A stretch of 64,000 nt of DNA from Shewanella frigidimarina. GTDB taxonomy: Bacteria; Pseudomonadota; Gammaproteobacteria; Enterobacterales; Shewanellaceae. The translations under genes were made by a program, and so were the position numbers. This document shows positions 28,259 to 37,253 of the stretch, piece after piece. The stretch covers positions 905,661-969,660 of the forward strand of contig NZ_RKKE01000002.1 of the NCBI RefSeq assembly GCF_003797125.1. The letters run 5' to 3'. Numbering within the stretch: the stretch's first letter is position 1; each line of letters begins with the position of its first letter. The notes under the pieces were generated by a model. The model did not search any database. It saw only the letters and a list, made by a program, of their open reading frames with translations, and had not been told where the DNA came from.

Positions 28259-29161
28259 ATGCACATTTCATTAAAGCAGCTCAACGTGTTTACCAGTGTT
28301 ACCCAACATAAAACCTTAACCGCTGCAGCTGAGGCACTGTATTTGTCTAAAGCCGCGGTGAGCATGGCACTGGCAGAACTCGAAAAACAATTGGGTCACC
28401 CGCTATTTGATCGGGTCAATAATCGCTTGGTGCTTAATCAAGAAGGACACAAGTTATTACCACTGGCCGATGAGCTGCTTAGTAGAGCAAATAATATCAG
28501 TCAATTGTTTGATGCAGACCACGCTTTTACGGGTCAATTGAAAATAGGTGCCAGTGACACCTTAGGTAATCATGTTGTACCTGGGTTATTGAGCCAATTT
28601 AGACAGCAACATCAACATTTCTCACAAAGCGTGGTGATTTCAAATTCACGCTTAATCTGCCAAAAGCTGCTGGATTACGAGTTAGACATTGGCTTGATTG
28701 AGGGTAAAAGTCATCACCCAGAGCTCATCGCCACTCAGTTTAGCCATGATGAAATGTGTATTATCGCTGCGCCTCATTTACCCATAAGTCAGCAAGCACA
28801 ATGGACGTTTAACGATTTAGAACAAAGTGAATGGATATTACGTGAAGCAGGTTCTGGCTCGAGAGAGTTTTTTTTACGTACTATTGCACCGCAAATAGAG
28901 TCATGGCATGAAGTGTTTGAACTGAATACCACTGAAGCATTAATTAACAGTGTCGCCGCCGGACTTGGTTTAGGGTGTTTATCTGCTTTGGCGGCACAAT
29001 ATGCGATTAACGATGGCCGTGTGGCTCAGCTTGATTCTCCAATTAAGGGGAATCATATTAATATGCAACGACCGTTTTGGTTGGTGGTTCACAAAGATAA
29101 GTATCACAGCCCGCTGTTGAAAAGCTTTATTGAGTTTTGTCATCAATGGGATAATACATAA
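28259..29161 (+). CDS. LysR-family transcriptional regulator (YeiE/CysB-like type)
   Basis: 300 residues. HTH at about 17-37 (KTLTAAAEALYLSKAAVSMALAELEKQLG), then LFDRVNNRLVLNQEG. The binding domain has GQLKIGASDTLGNHVVPGLL and LREAGSGSREFF, features seen in YeiE-like members. Divergent from the TDT transporter, which is the likely target. Effector unknown. Confidence 0.92.
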   Translation: MHISLKQLNVFTSVTQHKTLTAAAEALYLSKAAVSMALAELEKQLGHPLFDRVNNRLVLNQEGHKLLPLADELLSRANNISQLFDADHAFTGQLKIGASDTLGNHVVPGLLSQFRQQHQHFSQSVVISNSRLICQKLLDYELDIGLIEGKSHHPELIATQFSHDEMCIIAAPHLPISQQAQWTFNDLEQSEWILREAGSGSREFFLRTIAPQIESWHEVFELNTTEALINSVAAGLGLGCLSALAAQYAINDGRVAQLDSPIKGNHINMQRPFWLVVHKDKYHSPLLKSFIEFCHQWDNT

Positions 29162-29194
29162 AACGATTCTTTTATGGGTTCTAGTTCTGCTATT

Positions 29195-29493
29195 TATGGC
29201 CTGCGGCCACTAACGTCGTGGCGCTTCACCCACACCAGACCTAGAGGAAACCAACGGCTGTTCCCTCTTGGAACTCCCAGCCGCCCCGCAACATTTTCGC
29301 TATTTACAAAACAAGAGCTGCGAAAAGTCGCCATGGGGATTGATCCAGCTTTTAACTTCATCTGTAACCGTCTTCGGCCTTATTCAAAAATGCTATCGCT
29401 TCCGATGGTACATCCTGTACCGCGAAAGCTAGCCTGACGTCCTGTCAGGCTCACGCTATTTTCTTCAACGGCCTCAAGTTCAGAGTTAAATTT
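29195..29493 (+). repeat. Left copy of a structured ~290-bp element (inverted partner at 30716-31001)
   Basis: Runs from TATGGCCTGCGGCCACTAAC to AGTTAAATTT. Its reverse complement recurs at 30716-31001 with blocks of near identity (CACTAACGTCGTGGCGCTTC, CTTCCGATGGTACATCCTG, CCTCAAGTTCAGAGTTAAA) separated by diverged stretches. Several internal hairpins are seen: GGCC-TGC-GGCC, GGTACA-TCC-TGTACC, and AGCCTGAC/GTCAGGCT (29431-29451). A weak similarity continues inward to about 29530. An 87-codon frame (29174-29437) inside is probably an artefact of the element. The gap 29162-29603 holds nothing else recognised. Confidence 0.9.
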
Positions 29494-29603
29494 AGACTTT
29501 TGCAAGCGTTACTAACTCGTTTGTGGACAGAAATCGTTTAGTGGTATTGCTCTAAACGACTTGTGCTAAATTAGAAAAAGTATCTTGGAACATCAAACCT
29601 ATG

Positions 29604-30485
29604 TTATATGTATTCAAATAGCTTCGCTCTCAAATCAGTAGACTCTACACTAGAACCCATAAACGAGATTATTTGCTCGATATAATCTTTGTTAGTACCT
29701 ACTAAATACTGATGGCACTGCTTGTATGTAGCCATTGCCAAGTAAGTTGTAAAGAGTGGTTCAAGATCCATTGTCTGATTAATAGTTGGTGAAAAGGTTA
29801 TTAACTGATTATTTGACAAAGGCATAATAAACTTAGACTTAAAAGCAAACATTTCACTCGTTTCTTCAAAGATTAACGGGTTATCTCCCGTTAAAAAGTT
29901 ATTCCACCCCCCATGCTCTGGCGAAACATGATGAACTTTCCATGACTCATAATCGCTATCGTGAACTCTGAGATCAAACGTCAGGAGTGGTAGCATAAAA
30001 CTACGAAAGTAATGTCTGAAACCTGAATCTGTTTGAATTGCTGACTTTATTTCTTCAACTTCGCCAAGATTAACCCCATTGAATGTAATTCGATTTTCAA
30101 ATTTAGTTAGGTCCAAATTCTTGATATAGCTTTCAGCTATAGGATCTAAAACAGGCATTCTCCAGAATTGAAATGCAATGAAGACCTTAAGTAAATATAT
30201 TCCCTCTTCTGAGATCAACTCATCAGCCGATATTCCTCTGCGGACTAAGTTAAAAAATTGTCCGAGTGGAGCTTCTATTGTGCCATATGCTTTTTCCAAA
30301 GCATCAGTACGCACACCGTTTAGGTTGATCGTATTTCTATGCTTTTCAAATAATACTGTGCGAGGTGTTTGTTTATCTTTTTTGAACGAATTTAGTTTTT
30401 TATCAAATACTTGGATGCGTCCTGATTCTGTAGCAAAGCCTCGCAAATACAACTGTGGGACATAATGATGATTGATTGAACTCAC
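29604..30485 (-). CDS. DUF4238 domain protein in an inverted-repeat island
   Basis: 293 residues, beginning MSSINHHYVPQLYLRGFA, the HHYVPQxYL signature of DUF4238, followed by VFDKKLNS and TDALEKAYGTIEAPLGQF. The family is widespread and sporadic in bacteria, and its biochemical role is unsettled; the paired histidines suggest a metal or catalytic site but this is not shown. Later landmarks: FLTGDNPLIFEE and FIMPLSNNQLITFSP. No signal peptide or membrane segment. The gene looks more AT-rich than its neighbours, stands alone, and is bracketed by the two inverted elements, which points to acquisition. No transposase or integrase is adjacent. Confidence 0.85.
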   Translation of the reverse strand: MSSINHHYVPQLYLRGFATESGRIQVFDKKLNSFKKDKQTPRTVLFEKHRNTINLNGVRTDALEKAYGTIEAPLGQFFNLVRRGISADELISEEGIYLLKVFIAFQFWRMPVLDPIAESYIKNLDLTKFENRITFNGVNLGEVEEIKSAIQTDSGFRHYFRSFMLPLLTFDLRVHDSDYESWKVHHVSPEHGGWNNFLTGDNPLIFEETSEMFAFKSKFIMPLSNNQLITFSPTINQTMDLEPLFTTYLAMATYKQCHQYLVGTNKDYIEQIISFMGSSVESTDLRAKLFEYI

Positions 30486-30715
30486 AACTTACCTCATTCA
30501 TATAAAGCTTTGTTATAGATCATCGCTACATCGGTATTTTTCAACTCGATGTTGCTCTGTAGTGGCAGAGTAGAGGATTAGCGTATTTTCCCACATCGTT
30601 AGATGTTATATGTATGAGGAAAAGTAAGTCAAATTAGCGAGTTCAAAAACAGGCTTAAACTCTAGCTGATACACTTTGGTACAAAAACGAGTTGGTTTTT
30701 GACTTAAAAATGTAC

Positions 30716-31001
30716 AAATTTAACTCTGAACTTGAGGACGTTGAAGAAAATAGCGTGAAGCTCACATGGATGTGAGCTTAGCTTTCGCGGTACAGGATGT
30801 ACCATCGGAAGCGTTAGCATTTTTGAATAAGACCGAAGAAGGATTCAAACGAGGCCAAAAGCTAGATTAATTTCCGTCGCGACCTTTTCGCTGTTCAGAA
30901 AATGTTGCCGGAACGCTGAGGGTTTGCAAAGGGGTACAAGCGCTTTACCCATTTGCTCTGGTGTGGGCGAAGCGCCACGACGTTAGTGGCCACAGGCCAT
31001 A
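30716..31001 (-). repeat. Right, inverted copy of the structured element
   Basis: Reads, on the minus strand, from TATGGCCTGTGGCCACTAAC to AGTTAAATTT. Where the left copy has the hairpin AGCCTGAC/GTCAGGCT, this copy has AGCTCACAT/ATGTGAGCT (30759-30778): different bases, same fold. The middle third is strongly diverged from the left copy. The surrounding gap 30486-31240 (755 bp) has no gene; 30486-30715 and 31002-31190 show nothing recognisable. Confidence 0.9.
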
Positions 31002-31186
31002 CCTTAAATTCACTTTTAGCCAAAAACGTTTTAAAACAGACTCAAATCACATAGCCTGTAACTGATAACCCTGTATGTTTTTTAAATAAAATGCGCTCAA
31101 ATCTTACCGAGTAACGGCTATGGCCTAATACAAATTCAACCATTGTTTGCCTAATCAATATAACCACCTATGCACCGGATAAAGCA

Positions 31187-31215
31187 TAAAAAAAACAGGC
31201 CGTTTAGGCCTGTTT
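31187..31215 (-). terminator. Terminator of the SDR gene
   Basis: On the minus strand, AAACAGGCC/GGCCTGTTT (31193-31201 and 31207-31215), 5-nt loop, followed by eight T, 26 bases after the stop. Confidence 0.9.
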
Positions 31216-31240
31216 CGATTAATCACCCACCAAATATCAC

Positions 31241-31879
31241 TTAGTAAGCAACGCTAATACGTTGATTAACATGCTTAGCATTTTCGGCTTCATCAAGCAT
31301 TGCATTGGCATAATCCATTACTGATACTCGGCTTTGGCCTAGTGCATCGGTAAAAAATTCGTTGCCGCCTAAACGGTACGGGCCTTCTGACTCACCGGGG
31401 AAAATAATCGCTGCTGGGCTCACGTAAGTCCACTCGATAGCAGAATCTGTATCACGGAACACGGCTAGTGCTTCACCTTGGGCGATGGCTTCGGCTTTAT
31501 AATCTTCAGGAAACTCTGGTGTTGACACTAACGTCACGCCTGGTGCGACTTCTAAACTACCTGCACCGCCAACCCATAACAAACGCGGTGTGCCAGCTTT
31601 AGGCAAGTGTTGCAATAATTGCTTAGCGGTTTGAGCCACTACGTTATGGTTTTGTGCGGCGCGACCACCGATTGACGCTATAACAACATCAACGTCGGCA
31701 AATGCGCTAGCGATGGCATCGCTTGTCATCGTGGTTAAATCAAGCGTACGTACGGCCACATCTTGAGTGACTTTACTGGCGTCGCGCACTACGGCAACCA
31801 CTTCATGGCCTCGGCTTATCGCTTGTTGCATGATAGTGCTACCAATCCAACCTGTTGCGCCTAATACTGCTAATTTCAT
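31241..31879 (-). CDS. NAD(P)-binding SDR/NmrA-like oxidoreductase
   Basis: 212 residues from ATG 31879, where the Rossmann motif begins at once (MKLAVLGATGWIGSTIM); the frame extends to 31906 but adds only nine residues before it. Blocks VVIASIGGRAAQ and WTYVSPAAIIFPGE fit atypical extended SDR proteins that bind NAD(P)H, such as flavin reductase/isomerase-like YwnB and NmrA relatives. Divergent from the photolyase gene across about 200 bp containing a dyad. The substrate is unknown. Confidence 0.88.
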   Translation of the reverse strand: MKLAVLGATGWIGSTIMQQAISRGHEVVAVVRDASKVTQDVAVRTLDLTTMTSDAIASAFADVDVVIASIGGRAAQNHNVVAQTAKQLLQHLPKAGTPRLLWVGGAGSLEVAPGVTLVSTPEFPEDYKAEAIAQGEALAVFRDTDSAIEWTYVSPAAIIFPGESEGPYRLGGNEFFTDALGQSRVSVMDYANAMLDEAENAKHVNQRISVAY

Positions 31880-31961
31880 TTTGTGTCTCGCTCTATTAAT
31901 TATCAATGGAGCTAGTTTAGTGGGTAATCTTTTAGAGATAAATATCGATTATTGCGCTTAA

Positions 31962-31982
31962 TTGTATCATTTAAAGATACAA
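31962..31982. promoter_or_regulatory. Perfect 7-bp-arm dyad between SDR and photolyase genes
   Basis: TTGTATC (31962-31968) and GATACAA (31976-31982) around 7 bp, 82 bases upstream of the SDR start and 100 bases before the photolyase start. Symmetric operator geometry (for example for HxlR- or MerR-type dimers); no regulator gene of that kind is adjacent. Confidence 0.45.
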
Positions 31983-32082
31983 ATTAAGGTGTAAAATCAT
32001 TACGTAATAGTGTCCTTAAAAGCAATCTAAACGGCAGGCTAGTGCGTATCTAATGGCTCATTCATCATGAGATTTTGGCGCC

Positions 32083-33597
32083 ATGCCCGACACAATCAAA
32101 CAAGCTATTAATATTGTCTGGTTTAAACGCGACTTGCGCTTGTCTGATCATCAACCGCTCGTCGATGCGTTTAACCACAATTTACCCTGCTTGCTCATTT
32201 ACACCTTTGAGCCATTTATGCTGGCTGACTCGCATTATAATGAACGCCATTGGCGCTTTGTGTGGCAGTCGCTGCAAGATATGAATCAACAACTGCTCCG
32301 ATTTCACGGACAGGTGTATATGTTCAGTATGCCGATGATTGACTTACTAGATGAGATATCCCAAACATTTGAAATTAAAAATATTTATAGTCATCAAGAG
32401 ATAGGTTTACACAACAGCTTTGAACGCGATAAAACGGTTGCTCGCTGGTGTAATCAACAGCAAGTTAATTGGCAGCAGTCGCCTACTGGAGCTGTAGTTC
32501 GTGGCCGAAAAAATCGTCAGTCATGGGATCTGCACTGGCAACAAGTAATGAACAGCCCTATTGCCATCCCCAACTGGCAACAATGTCAGTTGCAAAAACT
32601 CGATAATCATCAAGACCCGACTCTTGATCATGCCATCATGGCACACAATGATCAGTTTCAAATAGGTGGCCCCAAAGCAGCCAGAACAATACTGAGCAGT
32701 TTTTTAACCCTTCGGGGTAAAGACTATCAACGCAGTATTTCTAGCCCGAGCTTAAGTCGGACCCATTGTTCACGCTTATCGCCTTATTTAGCGTGGGGAA
32801 ACATCAGTCTAAAGCAGGTATATCAAGCAACATTAACACGTTATAACGAGGTGCAAACCAGCAATAAAGCGTGGAAAAAACCGTTATTGGCGATGATGTC
32901 TCGTTTACATTGGCATTGCCATTTTATGCAAAAATTTGAAAGCCAATGCAGCATGGAATTTACCCCGGTTAACCCTGGGTATGTTGATTATCCCTACCGT
33001 ACCGACGACAAAGTGCAGCAAGATATTCAACGCTGGGCTGACGGCCAAACGGGGATCCCTATTATCGATGCCTGTATGCGTTGTTTAAAAAAAACCGGCT
33101 ATATCAACTTTAGAATGCGCGCCATGCTAGTCAGCTTTGTGACTCACCATCTCAATATTGCCTGGCAGCATGCCAGCTTACCGCTAGCCAATTATTTTCT
33201 CGATTTCGAACCCGGGATCCATTATCCGCAACTGCAAATGCAAGCCTCGGTCACAGGTATTAACACCATAAGGTTATATAACCCCGTAAAGCAGTCACAG
33301 GACCAAGACCCACGCGGTGAGTTTATTCGATTGTGGTGCCCAGAGCTCACCAATTTACCCAATGAGTATATTCATCAACCTTGGCAACAACCGCCTATGG
33401 AAGCGATTTTTAACGACATTATCTTAGGTCGTGACTATCCAGAGCCAATGATTGATTTAACTCAAGCATCACAAACTGCCCGCGATCGTTTATGGTCGTA
33501 TCGCGAACAACCTCAAGTTAAACAGCACATTGTTGCGGTATTAGCCCGTCATGTACGCCCAAAGCCCAAACAGAAGAAGGCTCGCCATGACACATAA
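32083..33597 (+). CDS. Cryptochrome/photolyase family flavoprotein
   Basis: 504 residues. N-terminal photolyase alpha/beta domain ([19 protein letters not shown]), a linker with [13 protein letters not shown], and the helical FAD domain with [55 protein letters not shown] and a late [15 protein letters not shown]. The usual HNR(L/M)R block is INFRMR here, as in a branch distinct from E. coli PhrB. Expected to bind FAD and repair UV photoproducts or sense light. Its last 11 bases overlap the DUF2256 gene, and a second, unrelated photolyase follows, so the three form one unit. Confidence 0.9.
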   Translation: MPDTIKQAINIVWFKRDLRLSDHQPLVDAFNHNLPCLLIYTFEPFMLADSHYNERHWRFVWQSLQDMNQQLLRFHGQVYMFSMPMIDLLDEISQTFEIKNIYSHQEIGLHNSFERDKTVARWCNQQQVNWQQSPTGAVVRGRKNRQSWDLHWQQVMNSPIAIPNWQQCQLQKLDNHQDPTLDHAIMAHNDQFQIGGPKAARTILSSFLTLRGKDYQRSISSPSLSRTHCSRLSPYLAWGNISLKQVYQATLTRYNEVQTSNKAWKKPLLAMMSRLHWHCHFMQKFESQCSMEFTPVNPGYVDYPYRTDDKVQQDIQRWADGQTGIPIIDACMRCLKKTGYINFRMRAMLVSFVTHHLNIAWQHASLPLANYFLDFEPGIHYPQLQMQASVTGINTIRLYNPVKQSQDQDPRGEFIRLWCPELTNLPNEYIHQPWQQPPMEAIFNDIILGRDYPEPMIDLTQASQTARDRLWSYREQPQVKQHIVAVLARHVRPKPKQKKARHDT

Positions 33598-33727
33598 AAA
33601 ACCACATTTAGCCCATAAAATCTGTTTGGTATGCCAACGCCCTTTTGCATGGCGTAAAAAATGGGCCAAAGATTGGGACAACGTTAAATATTGTTCTGAA
33701 CGCTGTCGCCGACATAAATCTGAATAA
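33587..33727 (+). CDS. DUF2256 small zinc-finger-like protein
   Basis: 46 residues, [20 protein letters not shown] onward, with CxxC (CLVC) and YCSERCRRH, the full DUF2256 pattern [20 protein letters not shown]. The four cysteines probably bind zinc. ATG 33587 overlaps the photolyase stop by 11 bases, implying translational coupling, and the next gene starts 11 bases after its stop. DUF2256 genes commonly travel with photolyases; the biochemical role is unknown. Confidence 0.9.
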   Translation: MTHKKPHLAHKICLVCQRPFAWRKKWAKDWDNVKYCSERCRRHKSE

Positions 33728-33738
33728 AGGTAATCACC

Positions 33739-35325
33739 ATGACGACGCTTTACACCCATGCTTCACCAACATTATTGCCGGAAACCAGCACATTGAGACT
33801 CATCTTGGGCGATCAACTCAATGCGTCACACTCCTGGTTTAAACAAGTCGATCCTAATGTGGTGTATTTGATTGCCGAGTTGGGACAAGAAGCAAGCTAC
33901 GTCACTCATCATGTGCAAAAGGTCTGCGCCTTTTTTGCCTCTATGGCGCAATTTGCACAGGCCTTAGCCAAGAGTGGTCATCAAGTGATGTACCTAACAT
34001 TAGATGACACACAGCACTATGCAGATCTCCCTGCATTACTTGAACACATAACCACAACCCAGCAACTGACGATATTTGAATATCAACAGCCTGATGAATA
34101 TCGCTTAGCGCAACAATTGAGTGAACTCGCACTGCCAAAGGTGAGTAAAAACAGCTACGACACAGAACATTTCTTACTGCCATTTGCCGATATTCAGCTC
34201 GAATTTACACCGAATAAACACGTGAAAATGGAGTTTTTTTATCGACGCATGCGCAAACGCTTTAATCTATTAATGCAAGAGGGTGAACCATTAGGTGGCC
34301 AATGGAATTTTGACCAGCAAAACCGTGCGAGCTTTAAAAAGAATGACCTTGCTGATGTTCCTGCGCCCTTGGTATTTGCTAACGATGTCAGTGATATTTT
34401 AGCCCGCCTTAAGCGCCATAACATCAACACCATAGGTAAGGCAGAAAGCCAATTATTATGGCCAGTAAATCGACGCCAATCGCGTGAGTTACTCGACTTT
34501 TTTTGCCAGCATTTATTGATCCGCTTTGGTCATTTCCAAGATGCGATGACCGAAAATAGCCGTGCGGATTGGAGCTTATATCATTCAAGGCTATCGTTTG
34601 CGCTTAACGCTAAAATTATTTCCCCCAGTGAAGTGATTAATAAAGTCATCGCGCATTGGCAAGCGCATCAACATGATATTTCACTGGCTCAAGTTGAAGG
34701 TTTTGTTAGGCAAATACTTGGCTGGCGTGAATATGTCCGCGGTATTTATTGGTGCAATATGCCCAACTACGCCACTAAAAATACCTTACAAGCACAGCGG
34801 CCGCTGCCAGGGTATTTTTGGACCGCCAACACCAAGATGAATTGCATGCACCACGCCATAAAACAGTCGCTCGATTATGCCTATGCCCACCATATTCAAA
34901 GATTGATGGTGACTGGCTGCTTTAGTTTACTCGCGGGTATCAATCCAGATGAAGTCGACCACTGGTATTTAGGCATTTACATTGATGCCATCGAATGGGT
35001 CGAAATGCCCAATACGCGCGGAATGACCCAATTTGCCGATGGCGGAATTGTGGCTACAAAACCTTATGCCGCCAGCGGTAACTATTTGAACAAGATGAGC
35101 GACTATTGCAAAACTTGCCATTACAATGTCAAACTCAAGACAGAACATAACGCCTGCCCATTCAACAGTTTATATTGGCATTTTATTCAACGCCATCAAG
35201 ACCAATTTAAACGCAACCCTCGCATGGCAATGGTATATAAAAACTGGCAAAAAATGGATGTGCACATGCAACAGGCCATTATTGACAAAGCCGATAATTT
35301 ATTGGAAAAGATAGAAAGCTTATAA
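33739..35325 (+). CDS. Fe-S photolyase-related protein (FeS-BCP/PhrB type, (6-4) photolyase-like)
   Basis: 528 residues of the DPRP/FeS-BCP family. The N-terminal block TLRLILGDQLNASHSWF is typical. The four [4Fe-4S] cysteines of Agrobacterium PhrB (350, 438, 441, 454) have counterparts at C369, C457, C460 and C473, all shifted by 19. Blocks VEGFVRQILGWREYVRGIYW and GINPDEVDHWYLGIYIDAIEWVEMPNTRGMTQFADGG surround the FAD site. Members repair (6-4) photoproducts and carry a lumazine antenna. AAGG precedes the ATG. Third gene of the light-repair unit. Confidence 0.93.
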   Translation: MTTLYTHASPTLLPETSTLRLILGDQLNASHSWFKQVDPNVVYLIAELGQEASYVTHHVQKVCAFFASMAQFAQALAKSGHQVMYLTLDDTQHYADLPALLEHITTTQQLTIFEYQQPDEYRLAQQLSELALPKVSKNSYDTEHFLLPFADIQLEFTPNKHVKMEFFYRRMRKRFNLLMQEGEPLGGQWNFDQQNRASFKKNDLADVPAPLVFANDVSDILARLKRHNINTIGKAESQLLWPVNRRQSRELLDFFCQHLLIRFGHFQDAMTENSRADWSLYHSRLSFALNAKIISPSEVINKVIAHWQAHQHDISLAQVEGFVRQILGWREYVRGIYWCNMPNYATKNTLQAQRPLPGYFWTANTKMNCMHHAIKQSLDYAYAHHIQRLMVTGCFSLLAGINPDEVDHWYLGIYIDAIEWVEMPNTRGMTQFADGGIVATKPYAASGNYLNKMSDYCKTCHYNVKLKTEHNACPFNSLYWHFIQRHQDQFKRNPRMAMVYKNWQKMDVHMQQAIIDKADNLLEKIESL

Positions 35326-35353
35326 CCTTTAACTGTCGCGATAGGATAATCTT

Positions 35354-36253
35354 ATGGACAAAATATCTGCTATGCGCAGCTTTGTAGAAGTCGCCAGTTG
35401 TGGCAGCTTTACCCAAGCCGCTGAGCAACTCGGTTTAAGCCGTTTACAAGTATCACGGCACATTAAAGAAGTTGAACAGTGGTTAGCGTTACGATTATTA
35501 CACCGCACCACTCGCCGAGTAAGCCTAACCTTACAGGGCGAAGAAGCGCTTAATTACTGCCAGCGTATTTTAAGTGAAGTCACCGCCATGGAAAGCCGTG
35601 CAATTAGTCATAATAACGAACTAGTGGGCACTATCCGTATCGCTTCGCCCATTGGCCTTGGGCAACAAAAACTGTATGACGTGGTTGAGGCTTTTTGCCA
35701 ACAAAATCCGCAAGTGAATATTCAATTGTTACTGTCGGATAATGTCTCGCAATTGGTGAACGACAGAGTCGATATCGCCCTGCGTTACACCCACCAGCCT
35801 GATGAAAGCTTAATCGCCAGACGCTTAATGCATATCGACAGTGTCATTTGCGCCTCCCCCGACTACCTAGCCAAACATTCGACCATATTGTCAGCCAGTG
35901 ACTTATTACAACACAACTGTTTACGCCACTCGAGCCAACCACGTTGGGAGATAATCGATGAGTCTCGAACCTGTTTACTTGATGTGAGCGGTAATTTACA
36001 AGCCAATGACATGGGCGTATTGATCAATGCGGCATTACGTGGCAACGGCATTTTGTGCTTGCCGACTGATTTAGCTAACCACTATCTTGAACAAGGTGAA
36101 TTGCTTGAAGTGCTGCCCAACATCACTGCGCCGGGTAAAACGTTGTGGGCGGTTTATTTGTCGCGTAGTTATCAGCAAACCGTCGTCAGAGCCTTTATCG
36201 ACTTTACCGCTAATGCTTGGCAGCAAGACATTAAAAAATGGCAAGCAAGCTAG
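35354..36253 (+). CDS. LysR-family transcriptional regulator
   Basis: 299 residues. HTH at about 16-40 (GSFTQAAEQLGLSRLQVSRHIKEVEQWLALRLLHRTTRRVSLT). The binding domain has GTIRIASPIGLGQQ and DRVDIALRYTHQPDESLIARRL, like the AaeR/DmlR group. Starts 28 bases after the Fe-S photolyase with AGGAT upstream, so it may share that transcript or have its own promoter. Target unknown. Confidence 0.92.
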   Translation: MDKISAMRSFVEVASCGSFTQAAEQLGLSRLQVSRHIKEVEQWLALRLLHRTTRRVSLTLQGEEALNYCQRILSEVTAMESRAISHNNELVGTIRIASPIGLGQQKLYDVVEAFCQQNPQVNIQLLLSDNVSQLVNDRVDIALRYTHQPDESLIARRLMHIDSVICASPDYLAKHSTILSASDLLQHNCLRHSSQPRWEIIDESRTCLLDVSGNLQANDMGVLINAALRGNGILCLPTDLANHYLEQGELLEVLPNITAPGKTLWAVYLSRSYQQTVVRAFIDFTANAWQQDIKKWQAS

Positions 36254-36398
36254 AATGACTGATTGAATGATTGAATGACTAATCGCTACTAAGTAATTTC
36301 TATTTTGCACACTCAATTTAGCATTCTCAATTTAGTACTCTCGACTCAGTACTTTCTATTCAAGAAGCAATATTCTATGAGCCTTGATGGAACCGTCT

Positions 36399-36450
36399 TA
36401 ATGAATAAGCCCTAATGAATAGGCCCTAACGAATAAGCCCTAATGAATAA
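36399..36450. repeat. 14-bp tandem repeat, 3.7 copies
   Basis: Unit TAATGAATAAGCCC at 36399, 36413 (one change), 36427 (one change) and a partial copy at 36441. The last copy covers the stop codon of the minus-strand hydrolase. The 186-bp gap before it has further short TTGAATGA repeats. Confidence 0.8.
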
Positions 36451-37234
36451 TATCCAGCAATAGTTGTTGTAATTGTTGTGGTTGATCAAGGCTGGCATCG
36501 TGGCCGCAATCATCTATTTTATGTAATTGTGTTTGATAAAATACCGCTAACTGTTCGCTACATTTGGGATGAGCTAACTTATCTTGATTGGCGACAATCA
36601 CGCTAACCGGTATGTCATTCAATATAGGACTGTGAAAACGGGCCGAGGCGTACAATTGGCGTAATCCATTAATAAATGATGTATGGCATTGCAACCTTAG
36701 TAAGCTCCAAGCATTAATCACTTCAATACTTTGACCCAAATGCCTGCTGGTAAAATCTAATACCGTTGCCTCTAGCCAATGGCTTTTGTCATTATCCACT
36801 TGATTCGACAAGCTGGCACGTAAAGCCCTCGCGAGCACAGCCACCGATGACCTCATTAACCCCAAACATTGGAATCGTTTATACCAAGGTGACAAGTTAG
36901 CCGCACTGCTGTTAATTAACACCACATGCTGAACTCGCGAGCGACACTGCGCCGCCATCGTTAGCGCCAGCATACCTCCCATAGACAACCCAACCAATAC
37001 CACCTTAACTTTGCTTGGTAGCATGCCCTGTTTTAGTAATGCGTCATCGATTTGTTGCCACACCGCATCACAATAATCTTGCATTTCACCTGGGCTAGAC
37101 TGATTAACTAACAGGCCATTACCCGGTAAATCGACGCTAATAACATTGACCGAGTGTTGAGCTAAACGCTGATCAAAACCATACCAATGGCGGCTGTCGC
37201 GCATTAATCCTCTAAGCAAAACTAAGGTGGTCAT
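36440..37234 (-). CDS. Alpha/beta hydrolase
   Basis: 264 residues. Nucleophile elbow GLSMGG with S84, oxyanion region LLRGLMRDSRHW near the start, acid in VIVANQDKLAHP and histidine in IDDCGHDASLDQP. No signal peptide. The start has GAGGAT about 8 bases upstream, and the gene begins 19 bases after the M14 peptidase stop, so they form one unit. The substrate cannot be told; esterase or peptide/amide hydrolysis both possible. Confidence 0.88.
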   Translation of the reverse strand: MTTLVLLRGLMRDSRHWYGFDQRLAQHSVNVISVDLPGNGLLVNQSSPGEMQDYCDAVWQQIDDALLKQGMLPSKVKVVLVGLSMGGMLALTMAAQCRSRVQHVVLINSSAANLSPWYKRFQCLGLMRSSVAVLARALRASLSNQVDNDKSHWLEATVLDFTSRHLGQSIEVINAWSLLRLQCHTSFINGLRQLYASARFHSPILNDIPVSVIVANQDKLAHPKCSEQLAVFYQTQLHKIDDCGHDASLDQPQQLQQLLLDIIH

Positions 37235-37253
37235 TGCTTATCCTCACATATCC

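Noticed and set aside
29174..29437. 87-codon ORF as a gene
   Set aside because: It lies inside the repeated element, follows its hairpins and has no ribosome site or partner frame in the other copy.
29195..31001. Insertion sequence or integron cassette
   Set aside because: No transposase, integrase, attC-like core sites or target duplications are visible, so I kept it as an inverted-repeat island.
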